Assembly: GCF_003285005.1 (NCBI RefSeq)
Contig: NZ_QMFA01000008.1
Coordinates: 1-64,000, forward strand
Reading direction: 5' to 3'
DNA length: 64,000 bases
Source of the DNA: Paenibacillus sp. YN15
GTDB taxonomy: Bacteria > Bacillota > Bacilli > Paenibacillales > NBRC-103111
Shown: in pieces, positions 36,326 through 45,496 of the stretch
Layout of the letters: each line of letters begins with the position of its first letter
Numbering within the stretch: the first letter of the stretch is position 1
Position numbers and translations under genes: made by a program
Notes under the pieces: generated by a model
Seen by the model: only the letters and a program-made list of their open reading frames with translations
Told to the model about the DNA's origin: nothing
Databases searched by the model: none

Positions 36326-37906
36326 TTACTTCTTCTTGGCCAACTGATATTGGTCGTTGAATTCCTTCAATACCTCGGTTCCGCCGGCCTTGTACCATTT
36401 GTCGACCTCCGCCTTATAGCCTGCTTCATCCAGCTGTCCCATGACGAATTTCACCATCATGTCGTACCTCATCGTATCCAGCTGCTGCCCCTGCTTCGTA
36501 TAAGTATCCGAGATATAGGGCTCAACCAGATTGTAGACGGCGTTCTTCTCATTCGCTGCCTTGATCTCTTCTCCTCTTTGCTCGATCGGAGTCAGCTTGG
36601 CAGGCGTTTCATTCGCCACATTCTTAAGGAGCAGTTGATTCAAATCCAGTCTTTCCTTGGCAAATTGCTGCGCCTCCGGCACATTGTCCAGCTTCACGAT
36701 CACGCCGTTTTCCTTCTTGTAGTGCCTTCCCTCAATACCGTAAATCAGCAGATCCTGTACCTCCTTGGTATTCAGCTTGTCGAGAAACGACAGGATCTTC
36801 TTGAATTCGTCTTCCGACTTGACGGATTTCTTCGGAATCATATAGGTTCCCAAGTAGCCGGTTCCGGCTCTTGCATGCAGACCTTTGCCGGCATCCAGCA
36901 TGCCGAACATATCCAGCTGCGCGTTCTGGGCCTTTATTTTCTCGGTATTCTGAAAAGTCGTCAGGTTGCCGGTCGTAGCGAACACTGCCCCGGCTGTCCC
37001 GTCCAGAAACATGTCATTGGCCTTGGCATTGGTCACAACGGCAAAATCCTGGTTGATCAGCTTTTCGTCATATAATTTCTTCATGAACTTCATCGCCTGC
37101 ATATATTCGTCGGTGGCAAAATCAGGCGTGACATTACCGGATGAATCCAACCCGAATTGATTGGAGGCCCCGAACCACAACGACACAATCCGGAACATGG
37201 AGAGGAAAGACTCCTTCCAATACACCATGCCGTAGGTATCCTCCTGGCCGTCCTTGTCCGGGTCCTTCGTTTTGAAGGCCTTCAGCATATTGTAGAAATC
37301 GTCCGTGGTCTTGGGGGCGGCCATGCCAAGGCTGTCCAGCCAATCCTTGCGGTAGTTGACGCCCACCTGGGCCGGCGCGGCGTACTTGTACATGGCATAG
37401 TTCTTGCCGTCAACGCTGACATTGTTGAGAATGTCCTTATTGGCCTGGCTCAGATTCGGATAATCCTTCAGATAAGGACCCATTTCCCAGAATGCGCCCG
37501 CTTTGACGGCATTGAGGATGCTGGGGGATTTGAAGCTTTGGATATACATCAGCTGCGGCATGTCCCCGGAAGCCATGATCAGATTGGTCTTCTCGTCGAT
37601 CTGGGCCTGCGGCACCCAGGTAATCTCCAGCTTGGTATTGGTGAGCCCTTCAAGCGCTTTCAAGATCACATTGTCCGCTTTGGGCGGCTCCGGTTGAAGC
37701 TGCATCAGCATCAGACTGAGCTTAAAGGGCTCTTCCTTCGGACTTGAACTTGGACTTGCCTGCGCTGTTGTTCCCGCCGGTGCAACCGTCGGCTCGGTAC
37801 TGTTGGCGTTCTCCTCTTTGCCGCAGCCCGCCAATGCGGATAATGCGAGTGACGCGGAGCATAAAAGCAGCGCAGTTTTCGACAAGGCCATTCTCTGGAT
37901 TTTCAT
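36326..37906 (-). CDS. Extracellular solute-binding lipoprotein (LplA-type)
   Basis: A 526-residue lipoprotein that would capture oligosaccharides for the two permeases upstream. The signal sequence ends in the lipobox LSALAGC, with Cys at about residue 27, so it is anchored to the outer face of the membrane. The length and the Trp/Tyr-rich cleft segments fit the family-1 extracellular binding proteins that accompany LplB/YtcP in Paenibacillus. No ATPase is encoded nearby; these systems usually share an MsmX-type ATPase elsewhere on the chromosome. It is third in the transporter-lyase operon. Confidence 0.92.
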   Translation of the reverse strand: MKIQRMALSKTALLLCSASLALSALAGCGKEENANSTEPTVAPAGTTAQASPSSSPKEEPFKLSLMLMQLQPEPPKADNVILKALEGLTNTKLEITWVPQAQIDEKTNLIMASGDMPQLMYIQSFKSPSILNAVKAGAFWEMGPYLKDYPNLSQANKDILNNVSVDGKNYAMYKYAAPAQVGVNYRKDWLDSLGMAAPKTTDDFYNMLKAFKTKDPDKDGQEDTYGMVYWKESFLSMFRIVSLWFGASNQFGLDSSGNVTPDFATDEYMQAMKFMKKLYDEKLINQDFAVVTNAKANDMFLDGTAGAVFATTGNLTTFQNTEKIKAQNAQLDMFGMLDAGKGLHARAGTGYLGTYMIPKKSVKSEDEFKKILSFLDKLNTKEVQDLLIYGIEGRHYKKENGVIVKLDNVPEAQQFAKERLDLNQLLLKNVANETPAKLTPIEQRGEEIKAANEKNAVYNLVEPYISDTYTKQGQQLDTMRYDMMVKFVMGQLDEAGYKAEVDKWYKAGGTEVLKEFNDQYQLAKKK

Positions 37907-37931
37907 AAAAGATGATCCTCCCTTTTTTTAA

Positions 37932-38816
37932 TTACCCTTTGATGGATCCCAACAGAACCCCTTTTACAAAGTACTTTTGCAAAAACGGATATAAAAGCAG
38001 GATGGGAAGGGTCGCGACTACAATAACACCCATCTTGATCGATTCTGACAAAGCGCTGATTGCCGCTGCGTCGAAATCACCGTTTTCCCCAAGCTGGGAT
38101 GAAAGGATCACGATCTGGCGCAGAACAACCTGAATCGGCCACTTTGCAGAATCATTCATATAAATAATTGCCGCGAAGAATGTATTCCAATGCCCTACCG
38201 CGTAGAACAGGGTGAAGGTTGCGATGGTCGGCATGGACAGCGGAAGCACAATCCGGCATAAAACCCCGATGTCGCTTGCTCCGTCGATCTTGGCGGACTC
38301 CTCCAGACCCGGCGGGAGCTGCTGGAAGAAGTTCTTGATGATAATCAGATTGAACGCGCTGATCGCCCCCGGAACGGTTAAAGCCCAGTAGGTATCCAGC
38401 ATGCTCAGGTTTCGGATCAGCAGGTAAGAGGGAATCATTCCGCCGCTGAACAGCATGGAGAAGGTGACCAGCAGCATGACTGTTTTCCTGCCCATCAGAT
38501 CTTTTTTGGCCAGCGCATAAGCCATCGTCAGTGTAAAAATCAGATTGATCGCCGTACCGGCTAATGTAATGAGTACCGTAACCAGGAGGCCTCTCGGAAC
38601 AGCTTCCGTTGTAAACAAATACCTGTATGCATCCAGAGAAAACCCGCTTGGAATCAGGATGAAATCCTTCGCCTTCAGCCCTTCCGAGGTGGACAGCGAA
38701 ACGGCAAGAATATTGATAAACGGAAGCACGGTTACAAGCGAAAAGAGAGTAAGAAACACCACGTTGAAGCTGTCAAACAGGACGCTTCCGAGGGATTTTG
38801 TTTTGAACCTGTTCAT
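37932..38816 (-). CDS. Carbohydrate ABC transporter permease (YtcP/MalG type)
   Basis: A 294-residue membrane protein with six predicted helices and the ATPase-docking EAA loop EESAKIDGASDIGVLCRIVL in the second half. ATG 38816 has GGAGGAG at about nine bases, better spaced than ATG 38822. It pairs with the LplB-type permease that starts just upstream in the same operon. Confidence 0.92.
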   Translation of the reverse strand: MNRFKTKSLGSVLFDSFNVVFLTLFSLVTVLPFINILAVSLSTSEGLKAKDFILIPSGFSLDAYRYLFTTEAVPRGLLVTVLITLAGTAINLIFTLTMAYALAKKDLMGRKTVMLLVTFSMLFSGGMIPSYLLIRNLSMLDTYWALTVPGAISAFNLIIIKNFFQQLPPGLEESAKIDGASDIGVLCRIVLPLSMPTIATFTLFYAVGHWNTFFAAIIYMNDSAKWPIQVVLRQIVILSSQLGENGDFDAAAISALSESIKMGVIVVATLPILLLYPFLQKYFVKGVLLGSIKG

Positions 38817-38833
38817 CCTCATGCTCCTCCGGT

Positions 38834-39811
38834 TTAATATAGACTTTCCTGACCGGCTTTTTTGGCTGTATAGTTGGCCACCATAACCAGAACCAGGCCA
38901 ACAGCCGACTTGAACAGCCCTACCGCCGTGCTGTAGCTGTACTGTCCTTTGGCAAGTCCCATCTGATAGACATACGTGTCAAAGACCTCGCCAACCTCCC
39001 GGTTCATCGGATTGAGCAGCAGGAATACATGCTCGAACCCGGTCTCCAGAAAATCACCCAAACGCAGAATCAGCATGATCACAATGGTGCTGCTGATTGC
39101 CGGCAGTGTAATGTTCCAGGTCATCTGCCAACGGTTGGCTCCGTCGATAAAGGCCGCCTCATATTGCTCCGTATCGACGCCGGCCAGCGCAGCCAGAAAA
39201 ATAATCGTCCCCCAGCCTGTTTCCTTCCAGATGATCTGCCCCACAAACAGGGTCCGGAACCATTCGGCACTCAACAGGATATTGAAGGAATGACCGAAAA
39301 TCCGCTCCAGCTGCAGGTTCAATACTCCGCCTTCTGTCGTGAACAGCACGTAGGAGATGGCCACCACCACAACCCATGACATAAAGTGCGGGATATAGAT
39401 CATGGTCTGGACAAAACGCTTGAATACCAGCTTGCGCAGTTCATTCAGCAGCAAAGCCACGATAATCGGCGCCGGGAAGAAGAACACCAGCTTGTATAGC
39501 CCGATCGTCATCGTATTCTTAAGCAGCATGGTAAAATCAGGGTCGTGAAACAGGCGTTCAAAATGCTCCCAGCCCACCCACGGGCTGCCCATCATGCCCA
39601 GAAAGGGGTTGTATTCCTTAAAGGCAATCACCACTCCCCACATGGGGACATATTTGAATACCAGAAAGTACAGGAGCCCCGGCAGCAGCAGGACATAGAT
39701 CCAGCGGTCCTTCACCAGCTTGCGGAGTATCTTGTTTTTCCTGACCAAAGACTTCCCAGCCGTATGACCGGCGGACGGTACCTCCCCGGTCGCTTTATTT
39801 GCAGCAATCAA
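38834..39811 (-). CDS. Carbohydrate ABC transporter permease (LplB type)
   Basis: A 325-residue permease with the typical start VKDRWIYVLLLPGLLYFLVF and YVPMWGVVIAFKEYNP, and the EAA loop EQYEAAFIDGANRWQMTWNI. The start is TTG 39811, seven bases after GGAGGAGA; a nearby ATG runs into a stop. It is the first gene of the transporter-lyase operon and lies 240 bp behind the AraC-type regulator, which probably activates it. Confidence 0.92.
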   Translation of the reverse strand: MIAANKATGEVPSAGHTAGKSLVRKNKILRKLVKDRWIYVLLLPGLLYFLVFKYVPMWGVVIAFKEYNPFLGMMGSPWVGWEHFERLFHDPDFTMLLKNTMTIGLYKLVFFFPAPIIVALLLNELRKLVFKRFVQTMIYIPHFMSWVVVVAISYVLFTTEGGVLNLQLERIFGHSFNILLSAEWFRTLFVGQIIWKETGWGTIIFLAALAGVDTEQYEAAFIDGANRWQMTWNITLPAISSTIVIMLILRLGDFLETGFEHVFLLLNPMNREVGEVFDTYVYQMGLAKGQYSYSTAVGLFKSAVGLVLVMVANYTAKKAGQESLY

Positions 39812-40031
39812 CGAAACATCTCCTCCTATCTATTCGCGCCCTATCTTCGCAACGGGTGCATCCCGCTGCAACGTTGACGCCTTCAATGTATCATCCGCTT
39901 CCCTAACCGTATATAATCAGCTCCTTGCTTGTTGAAAAAACCGGTCCAGCCATGCTTTGATCCGCGCATAATCAAGATCAAGACTGCATGCCGCAAGCTC
40001 AGTCCATGCAAAGAGACTATCCATACATGCA

Positions 40032-40061
40032 CAAAAAACTCCCAAGCTGAAGGCTTAGGAG
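40032..40061 (-). terminator. Terminator of the AraC-type regulator gene
   Basis: Minus strand CTCCTAAGCC...GCTTGGGAG then TTTTTT; the stop codon lies inside the stem. It separates the regulator from the transporter operon, whose promoter must therefore lie in 39812-40031, where I could not pick a convincing -35/-10 pair. Confidence 0.7.
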
Positions 40062-42328
40062 ATGCTGTCTTGTCTGAAGGCCTCCCTGTACTTTCCAGGC
40101 GAAATCCCTTCGTTTTTCTTGAAGTAGCGGATAAAATTTTGGGCCTTGTTATATTGCAGCTTCTCTGCGATTTCGGTAATGGTCATGTCTGTCTGCTCCA
40201 GCCATTCCTTGGCCACCTTCAATCGGTATTGGGACAAGTAATCGCTGAAGCTGATTCCGGCTTCCCGGCGCAGTACCCGCCATATATAGCTGGGATGATA
40301 ATGGAGCCGCTCCGCGCAGACCTCCAGCGTCAGATCGGTCGTGTATTCCTCATGGATCATCCCGATCACTTCATTGGCAATATCGCGGTACTTCTCGCTT
40401 CTGCGCTCGTCCAGCAGCCGGATAACCGGATCAAGAACCGAATGGGTGAACCAAAGCCTGATTTCCTCCTTGGTTGACAGCTCGAACAGCTTGTTGATAA
40501 TCGATTTGCTCTCCAGATCCATGATCCGCAGCGGCTCGCCGGAATCCTGGGACACCCTCATAATCTGGCTCAGCAGGCGGACCAACGAAATCTGATATTC
40601 GTCAAGCCGCATTTCACTGTTAAAAACAACCTCGATCCACTCATTGAGAAGCAGATGGGCCTGCTCGTAATCCGTCCGCTTGATCGCATCCAGCAGTTGG
40701 GACTCCATATGCTCCGGATACGCAAGCCTTCCTTCCCCCGCTTCCATGTCCTCAATGAACAGGATCGATTCATGACCCAGCTTCACCCTGTATTTCAGCG
40801 CATCCATGCTTTCTTCATAGGCCCGGGGCAGCTCCGCGAAGCTGGCATATGCCCGGCTGATGCCGCAGCTCACTTTAAGCCTCAAATACTGCTTGACAGC
40901 GTTCTGGAAGGACTCCGCCAGAGAATACACGTTATTCTTGAAATGCTCCGTGCTCTCCTCATTGCCTCCCAATATAGCTACTACCGTCTGGTCGGTAAGG
41001 ACGGAGCGCAGCATGTTCTTTTGGGTGGACAGCTCGTTGACGATGTTTTTGATGGCAAACAGCATCAGATCCTTGTCCCCCTCCCGGTAAGGGGTCCCAT
41101 CCATCGTATCGATCTGCACCGCTACGATGCACAGGCTGCTCCAGGACTCCCGATAGTCCAGCATCTTCAACCGGTCCGCGATTTCTCTCGGCCGGATTTC
41201 CCCCTGAATCAGCCGAATCATCAGAAAGTCGTTCAGCGGCTCGATCTGCCGGTTCAACTGTTCGGCAAGCCGGTTCTTGCTGTTGTCCAATCGGCTGATC
41301 CGCTCGCTGATGAAACCGAATTCATCCTGGGCCCGCTTATTCGTCTCCGGCATTCCCGCCGTCCGGATGACCAGATCGTACAGGCCCCGGACAGGCTTAT
41401 ACATTCTTAAGGATATCACACAAGCGATGGAAGCGATTACAATCAAAAGGAAAATGCTTACCCCCAGCGTCAGCCAGCCGATCATTGTGGATTCCTTCGT
41501 AATGTCCTTGATCGAGATGACAGACAGATAGGTCCAGCCGTTGTATCTGGATTTGATGAAGCTGATACCCGCGGTATCGCCGTTGACCTCGGACTCGATA
41601 TAGCCGTTGGAAGCGTTCGTGCCGCTGATCGTCCGCACATACGGAACAGCCTGCAGATCCGTGCCCACCATGGTTTCGTCAGCAGCGGCCAGCACCCGGC
41701 AATGATTATCCAGAACCATCACCGTTCCGGGCTGACTGTTCTTCAGAAGCAGCTTATTGATATCCCGACCTGAGATCCGCACAACCAGAAGACCGGTCGG
41801 GGTGTTCAGATTAAGCGGAATCTTCACGACCAGAGCGACTTCTCCGGACCCGTCAGCCGCCGCTTCCCTCCCGCCACTTAACCAATACGAATTGTCAGGC
41901 TGGCTGGTGTAATACTCCACATCCTCAACGGAAACCGTTCCCAGCTCCTCCGGGGTAACCGCCCATTTCATGCTGGTGCTCATCAATTGAGGCTTGAACA
42001 TCTCCATCTGAACACCGGACAGAGCCGTCAGATCCGTCTGAATATCATCGATTAACCGGAAATCCTGAAAGGTAAGCGGCTTGTCGATCCAGGTATTGAC
42101 CGTTGGAGAATTGGCAAAACGGACCGCCGAATGCTGCAGAGTCTTCAGCATTTGCTCCACGGTCATTTGAGTCTGCTGCAGGAGCTGCACATTGGCTTCA
42201 TTTACTTTTTCCTGAATATTGGAAGACCATCCTTTGTAGGAGAAAAAACCCAGCAATGTTACAGGAAGCATCCCTATCAGCAATCCAAACCCGATCAATC
42301 TGCGCAAATACCTTGTCTCTCTGATCAT
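40055..42328 (-). CDS. Membrane sensor / AraC-family transcriptional regulator
   Basis: A 757-residue protein of the one-component sensor type common beside LplAB-YtcP transporters. It has a first transmembrane helix (GFGLLIGMLPVTLLGFFSY), an extracellular Cache-like sensor of about 240 residues, a second helix (LGVSIFLLIVIASIACVI), a HAMP-like linker, a middle region and a C-terminal AraC DNA-binding domain with two helix-turn-helix units (VCAERLHYHPSYIWRVL; ITEIAEKLQYNKAQNFIRYF). It probably senses the oligosaccharide outside the cell and activates the operon downstream. ATG 42328 follows GGGGGA at a suitable distance. Confidence 0.92.
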   Translation of the reverse strand: MIRETRYLRRLIGFGLLIGMLPVTLLGFFSYKGWSSNIQEKVNEANVQLLQQTQMTVEQMLKTLQHSAVRFANSPTVNTWIDKPLTFQDFRLIDDIQTDLTALSGVQMEMFKPQLMSTSMKWAVTPEELGTVSVEDVEYYTSQPDNSYWLSGGREAAADGSGEVALVVKIPLNLNTPTGLLVVRISGRDINKLLLKNSQPGTVMVLDNHCRVLAAADETMVGTDLQAVPYVRTISGTNASNGYIESEVNGDTAGISFIKSRYNGWTYLSVISIKDITKESTMIGWLTLGVSIFLLIVIASIACVISLRMYKPVRGLYDLVIRTAGMPETNKRAQDEFGFISERISRLDNSKNRLAEQLNRQIEPLNDFLMIRLIQGEIRPREIADRLKMLDYRESWSSLCIVAVQIDTMDGTPYREGDKDLMLFAIKNIVNELSTQKNMLRSVLTDQTVVAILGGNEESTEHFKNNVYSLAESFQNAVKQYLRLKVSCGISRAYASFAELPRAYEESMDALKYRVKLGHESILFIEDMEAGEGRLAYPEHMESQLLDAIKRTDYEQAHLLLNEWIEVVFNSEMRLDEYQISLVRLLSQIMRVSQDSGEPLRIMDLESKSIINKLFELSTKEEIRLWFTHSVLDPVIRLLDERRSEKYRDIANEVIGMIHEEYTTDLTLEVCAERLHYHPSYIWRVLRREAGISFSDYLSQYRLKVAKEWLEQTDMTITEIAEKLQYNKAQNFIRYFKKNEGISPGKYREAFRQDSIS

Positions 42329-42424
42329 CGTCACATCCCCCGATTAAAGTGACCTTTGCCTTGAAAGTATATCATAATCGAAAAAGGTTTTAACAGGGAA
42401 TAATCATTTCATTGCATTTGTGCT

Positions 42425-43816
42425 TTAATCGATCACGCGGTGGGCATACCACTTGCTCCCCCGATACCGCCACAGGAATATGGCGCCGCGCACACCCCAT
42501 TCGCAGTTCATGGCCAGCCATACGCCGATGATGCCGTAGCCCATCATAATGCCAAGAATATACCCCAGCACCACCCGGAACAGCCACATGGTGAGCATGG
42601 AAACAATGGAGGTAAATTTGGAATCCCCGGCGGCCCGCAGCGCGGCAGGCGTAATAAAGCTGATGGACCAAAGCGGCACCTGGAAGGCGAAATTGATCAC
42701 CGTCAGAATAAACAGATCATGCACAATTTCATCCGGCGGATTGAAGAGGCTGACCAGCGGATGGAACAACGGCAGCAGAATCAGCGCCATAGCCAAGAGC
42801 GACAAGGAAGACAGGACGATAAAGGATTTCACGAACTTGCGGGCATCCTGGATATTCCGCCGCCCCATACATTGGCCCACTACGGTAACAATGGTCAGGG
42901 ACAAGGCTCCGGAAGGAATCTGGGCCAACCCGGCAATGGTATTGCCGATGGCATTGGTGGCAATGGCATAGGTGCCCAGACTGACGATAAAAATCTGGGT
43001 CAGCAGCTTGCCGCCGTTGAAGAACATCTGCTCCGCCGCGAAGGGCAGTCCGATGAACATGATCTTTTTCAGCATGGACACCTGCACACGGAAAAAATCG
43101 GCGATCCGAAGACCCATAGTGGTTTCCATCCGGATCAGGTAGAAGATGGAGCAAGCCGCCCCAAGATACCGGGCGATGTTTACGGCAATGGTCATTCCGG
43201 TTACGCCCATGCCCAGCAGGTAAATGAATACGCCGTTCAGGGCCACGTATGAGATGTTGGTAATCAGCGACAAGGCCAGCGACGCCCTTGTTTTGCCTGT
43301 ACCCCGCAGCGCGCCGCACACCGCCTGGACAATGCCGGCGCCGCCGAAGGAAATGCCGCTGCCGATGAGATAGGTTCTGGCATTGGCCATCACATCCGCT
43401 TCGGCAGTGCCAAAAAGCAGATGCAGGATCGGGTTGTGGAATGCCACCACAATAGCGCCGATGACTAAGGCTACCAGGGAAACGATGGTCACGGAGGACG
43501 CCGACGATCTGGATACCATGGAGCCATTGCCGCTGCCCTTATATTGGGCCACCACTACCGTTCCGCCGGTAGCCAGGGCAATAAACACCTGCATCAGAAA
43601 GATGTTCAGGGAGTCCACCATATTCACCGCACTGATGGCGGCCACTCCGTAGGAGCTGACCATGGCGGTGTTGACCAGGTTCAAGCCGATTACAAACAGC
43701 TGGTCAATCAGGATCGGAATAAATAAGGCAACAATCTGCCGGTAATCCATGGATTCTCCGGTGAAATACTTTTCCAGGAGACCGGGCTTGTTCTTTGATA
43801 AAGCTTGCTGTCCCAT
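42425..43816 (-). CDS. MATE-family efflux transporter
   Basis: A 463-residue membrane protein with twelve predicted helices in two halves, starting with the family's FIPILIDQLFVIGLNLVNTAMVS-like first helix. DinF/NorM-type members export cationic drugs or metabolites with Na+ or H+. It ends in a basic tail. It is a single-gene unit preceded by a small hairpin with a T-run. Confidence 0.9.
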   Translation of the reverse strand: MGQQALSKNKPGLLEKYFTGESMDYRQIVALFIPILIDQLFVIGLNLVNTAMVSSYGVAAISAVNMVDSLNIFLMQVFIALATGGTVVVAQYKGSGNGSMVSRSSASSVTIVSLVALVIGAIVVAFHNPILHLLFGTAEADVMANARTYLIGSGISFGGAGIVQAVCGALRGTGKTRASLALSLITNISYVALNGVFIYLLGMGVTGMTIAVNIARYLGAACSIFYLIRMETTMGLRIADFFRVQVSMLKKIMFIGLPFAAEQMFFNGGKLLTQIFIVSLGTYAIATNAIGNTIAGLAQIPSGALSLTIVTVVGQCMGRRNIQDARKFVKSFIVLSSLSLLAMALILLPLFHPLVSLFNPPDEIVHDLFILTVINFAFQVPLWSISFITPAALRAAGDSKFTSIVSMLTMWLFRVVLGYILGIMMGYGIIGVWLAMNCEWGVRGAIFLWRYRGSKWYAHRVID

Positions 43817-43856
43817 GTCATCACATTCTTTTCTGGTAAAATAGTCGTAATAAAGG

Positions 43857-43879
43857 AAAAAACTCTTCTATACGAAGAG
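43857..43879 (-). promoter_or_regulatory. Hairpin with T-run in the MATE gene leader
   Basis: On the minus strand CTCTTC-GTATA-GAAGAG is followed by six Ts, 40 nt before the MATE start codon. It may attenuate the exporter gene or end a transcript from the right; the stem is only six base pairs. The rest of 43880-44085 holds no gene that I can support. Confidence 0.3.
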
Positions 43880-44085
43880 CTTAAATACAATCCCCTGGTC
43901 AAAATACCTGGTGGAAGCGCATTTTCACAGAGAAAGAGCGGCAGTACGACGGGTAAACACAAGCCCGGCTTCGCGGAGGCATCCGCCGATTAGGGCATAC
44001 TTGATTGAGGATACACCTCTTTTACCAGTTCGTCAACGGAACTTTCAGCCAAAACGGATTTAATCGGGATAAGCCGGACATAAAT

Positions 44086-44114
44086 TTGCCAATACTATAG
44101 AATGATAGTAAGAT
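44086..44114 (+). promoter_or_regulatory. Promoter of the VOC-protein gene
   Basis: TTGCCA, 17 bp, TAAGAT, ending 36 bp before the start codon. Confidence 0.55.
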
Positions 44115-44149
44115 GAGTCTGACACTAAATAACAGAGGGAGCTGTGAAT

Positions 44150-44563
44150 ATGGCTATCAATCCTTATATCAATTTCAACGGCAATTGCCGGGAAGCAGTC
44201 GAGTTCTATGCGGATGTGTTCGAGTCGGACAAGCCTGTCTTCATGGCTTTTGGCGATGCCCCGGGAGATCCGTCCCACCCGATTCCGGAAGAGGCCAAAG
44301 CATTGATTATGCACACCCAGTTTTCCATTCACGGCACCCCGGTTATGTGTTCCGATGTATTCCCCGGCCATCCGTATGTCCAGGGCAATAACATCAGCAT
44401 TACGGTGGTCAGCAAGGAGACTGCCGAAGTGAAGCGCTACTTCGACAAGCTGAAGGAAGGCGGCACCGTGCACATGGAGCTGCAGGAAACCTTCTGGAGC
44501 AAGGCCTATGCCAATCTTACAGACAAGTTCGGCATTGGCTGGCAATTGAGCCAGGAGGGATAA
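44150..44563 (+). CDS. VOC-family (PhnB-like) protein
   Basis: A 137-residue protein with two beta-alpha-beta-beta-beta units of the vicinal-oxygen-chelate fold, starting INPYINFNGNCREAVEFYADVF as in PhnB-like proteins and ending WQLSQEG. It is likely a homodimer; no function can be fixed, and many such proteins lack metal. ATG 44150 lies nine bases after GAGGGA; a GTG at 44144 is too close. Confidence 0.85.
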   Translation: MAINPYINFNGNCREAVEFYADVFESDKPVFMAFGDAPGDPSHPIPEEAKALIMHTQFSIHGTPVMCSDVFPGHPYVQGNNISITVVSKETAEVKRYFDKLKEGGTVHMELQETFWSKAYANLTDKFGIGWQLSQEG

Positions 44564-44587
44564 GCCTTTTCCGAGATAAACAGAAAC

Positions 44588-44627
44588 AAGCACACGTTGC
44601 GCCGGGACAGGCGTCGTGTGCTTTTTC
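44588..44627 (+). terminator. Terminator between the VOC and nitroreductase genes
   Basis: AGCACACG...CGTGTGCT arms (44589-44596 and 44615-44622) with an inner GCGCC/GGCG stem, then TTTTTCTTT. The minus-strand A-rich side may also serve the convergent nitroreductase gene. Confidence 0.75.
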
Positions 44628-44647
44628 TTTCAGCTAAGGTATTGTCC

Positions 44648-45466
44648 TTATTTCCACGAAATCTCCAGCGGATTGCGGTCCACCAGGCGGGTATACCGGT
44701 ACTTGGGATAACCGGCCATAACGGCGCCGGCCAGTTGTGTGCCCTCCGGCAGCTCCAGCTCCCGCAAGAGCGGTTCATAGCCGCTGAAGCCGCAATGCTG
44801 GACGAAGCCGCCCCAGCAGGTGCCAAGCCCCAGGCTCGGGGCATACAGCTCCGCGTAAGCCAGCACAAATTCCGCGTTGCTCCTGGCCGTATGCTGGGTC
44901 AGCTGCTTCGGAGCCAAGGCGAGAATCAGATGGGGCGCGCCGCGCAGAATGGTATCCTTCCCGCGGCGGGCGGCGGCAATATGCAGCTTCAAATAGCTGA
45001 AGCCCCTGCCTCCCGAAGCGGCCACCTGCTCCTCCATCCAGGCAATCACCGCCTGCCAGATCCGGTCCAGCCGCTCCTTGCCGCTGATCACCTGGAAGGT
45101 GATGCTCTGGGTGTTGCTGGCGGTAGGCGCAAACCGGGCCACGTCCAGCAATTCCGTCAGCGCCTCCCGGGAGACCTGATCCTGCCGGTAAACCCGTACC
45201 GAACGGCGGGAGCGCAGGAACTGTCTGGCTCCTGCCGCATCCCATTGCAATTCTCTGCGCACAGGGATTTGCGCGGCCAATGGAGTCCGGCTGTTATCCA
45301 GCGCCTCCGACGGGCAGGCAGCCACACAATGGCCGCAGGCTATGCACCGCCCACCGTCCGCCTCCTGCGGCCCTGCATCATTCATCAGAATATAATTCGC
45401 CGGACAAACCTCCTCGCAAATTCCGCAAACCATACAGGCTTCCTCATCCACCGTAAGAATGCTCAC
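44648..45466 (-). CDS. Ferredoxin-nitroreductase fusion protein
   Basis: A 272-residue flavoprotein. Residues 1-60 form a 2x[4Fe-4S] ferredoxin domain with two cysteine clusters, CMVCGICEEVCP and CIACGHCVAACP. Residues 75-272 are a nitroreductase domain with RRSVRVYRQDQV at the FMN-binding start and CWGGF further on. Such fusions pass electrons from a ferredoxin-type donor to the flavin and reduce nitro or quinone compounds. The GTG start follows GGAGG. It lies 30 bp behind the SEC-C gene on the same strand, so they may form one operon. Confidence 0.88.
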   Translation of the reverse strand: MSILTVDEEACMVCGICEEVCPANYILMNDAGPQEADGGRCIACGHCVAACPSEALDNSRTPLAAQIPVRRELQWDAAGARQFLRSRRSVRVYRQDQVSREALTELLDVARFAPTASNTQSITFQVISGKERLDRIWQAVIAWMEEQVAASGGRGFSYLKLHIAAARRGKDTILRGAPHLILALAPKQLTQHTARSNAEFVLAYAELYAPSLGLGTCWGGFVQHCGFSGYEPLLRELELPEGTQLAGAVMAGYPKYRYTRLVDRNPLEISWK

Positions 45467-45496
45467 TGTCAGCCTCCTCCTCTCTGCACAATCTCC

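Noticed and set aside
35941-36360. Plus-strand frame opposite the lyase start
   Set aside because: Opposes strong minus-strand coding signals and lacks a start site.
43993-44095. Minus-strand fragment reading IPIKSVLAESSVDELVKEVY
   Set aside because: Only about 34 codons between two stops; protein-like but too short to separate from chance, and no family suggested.
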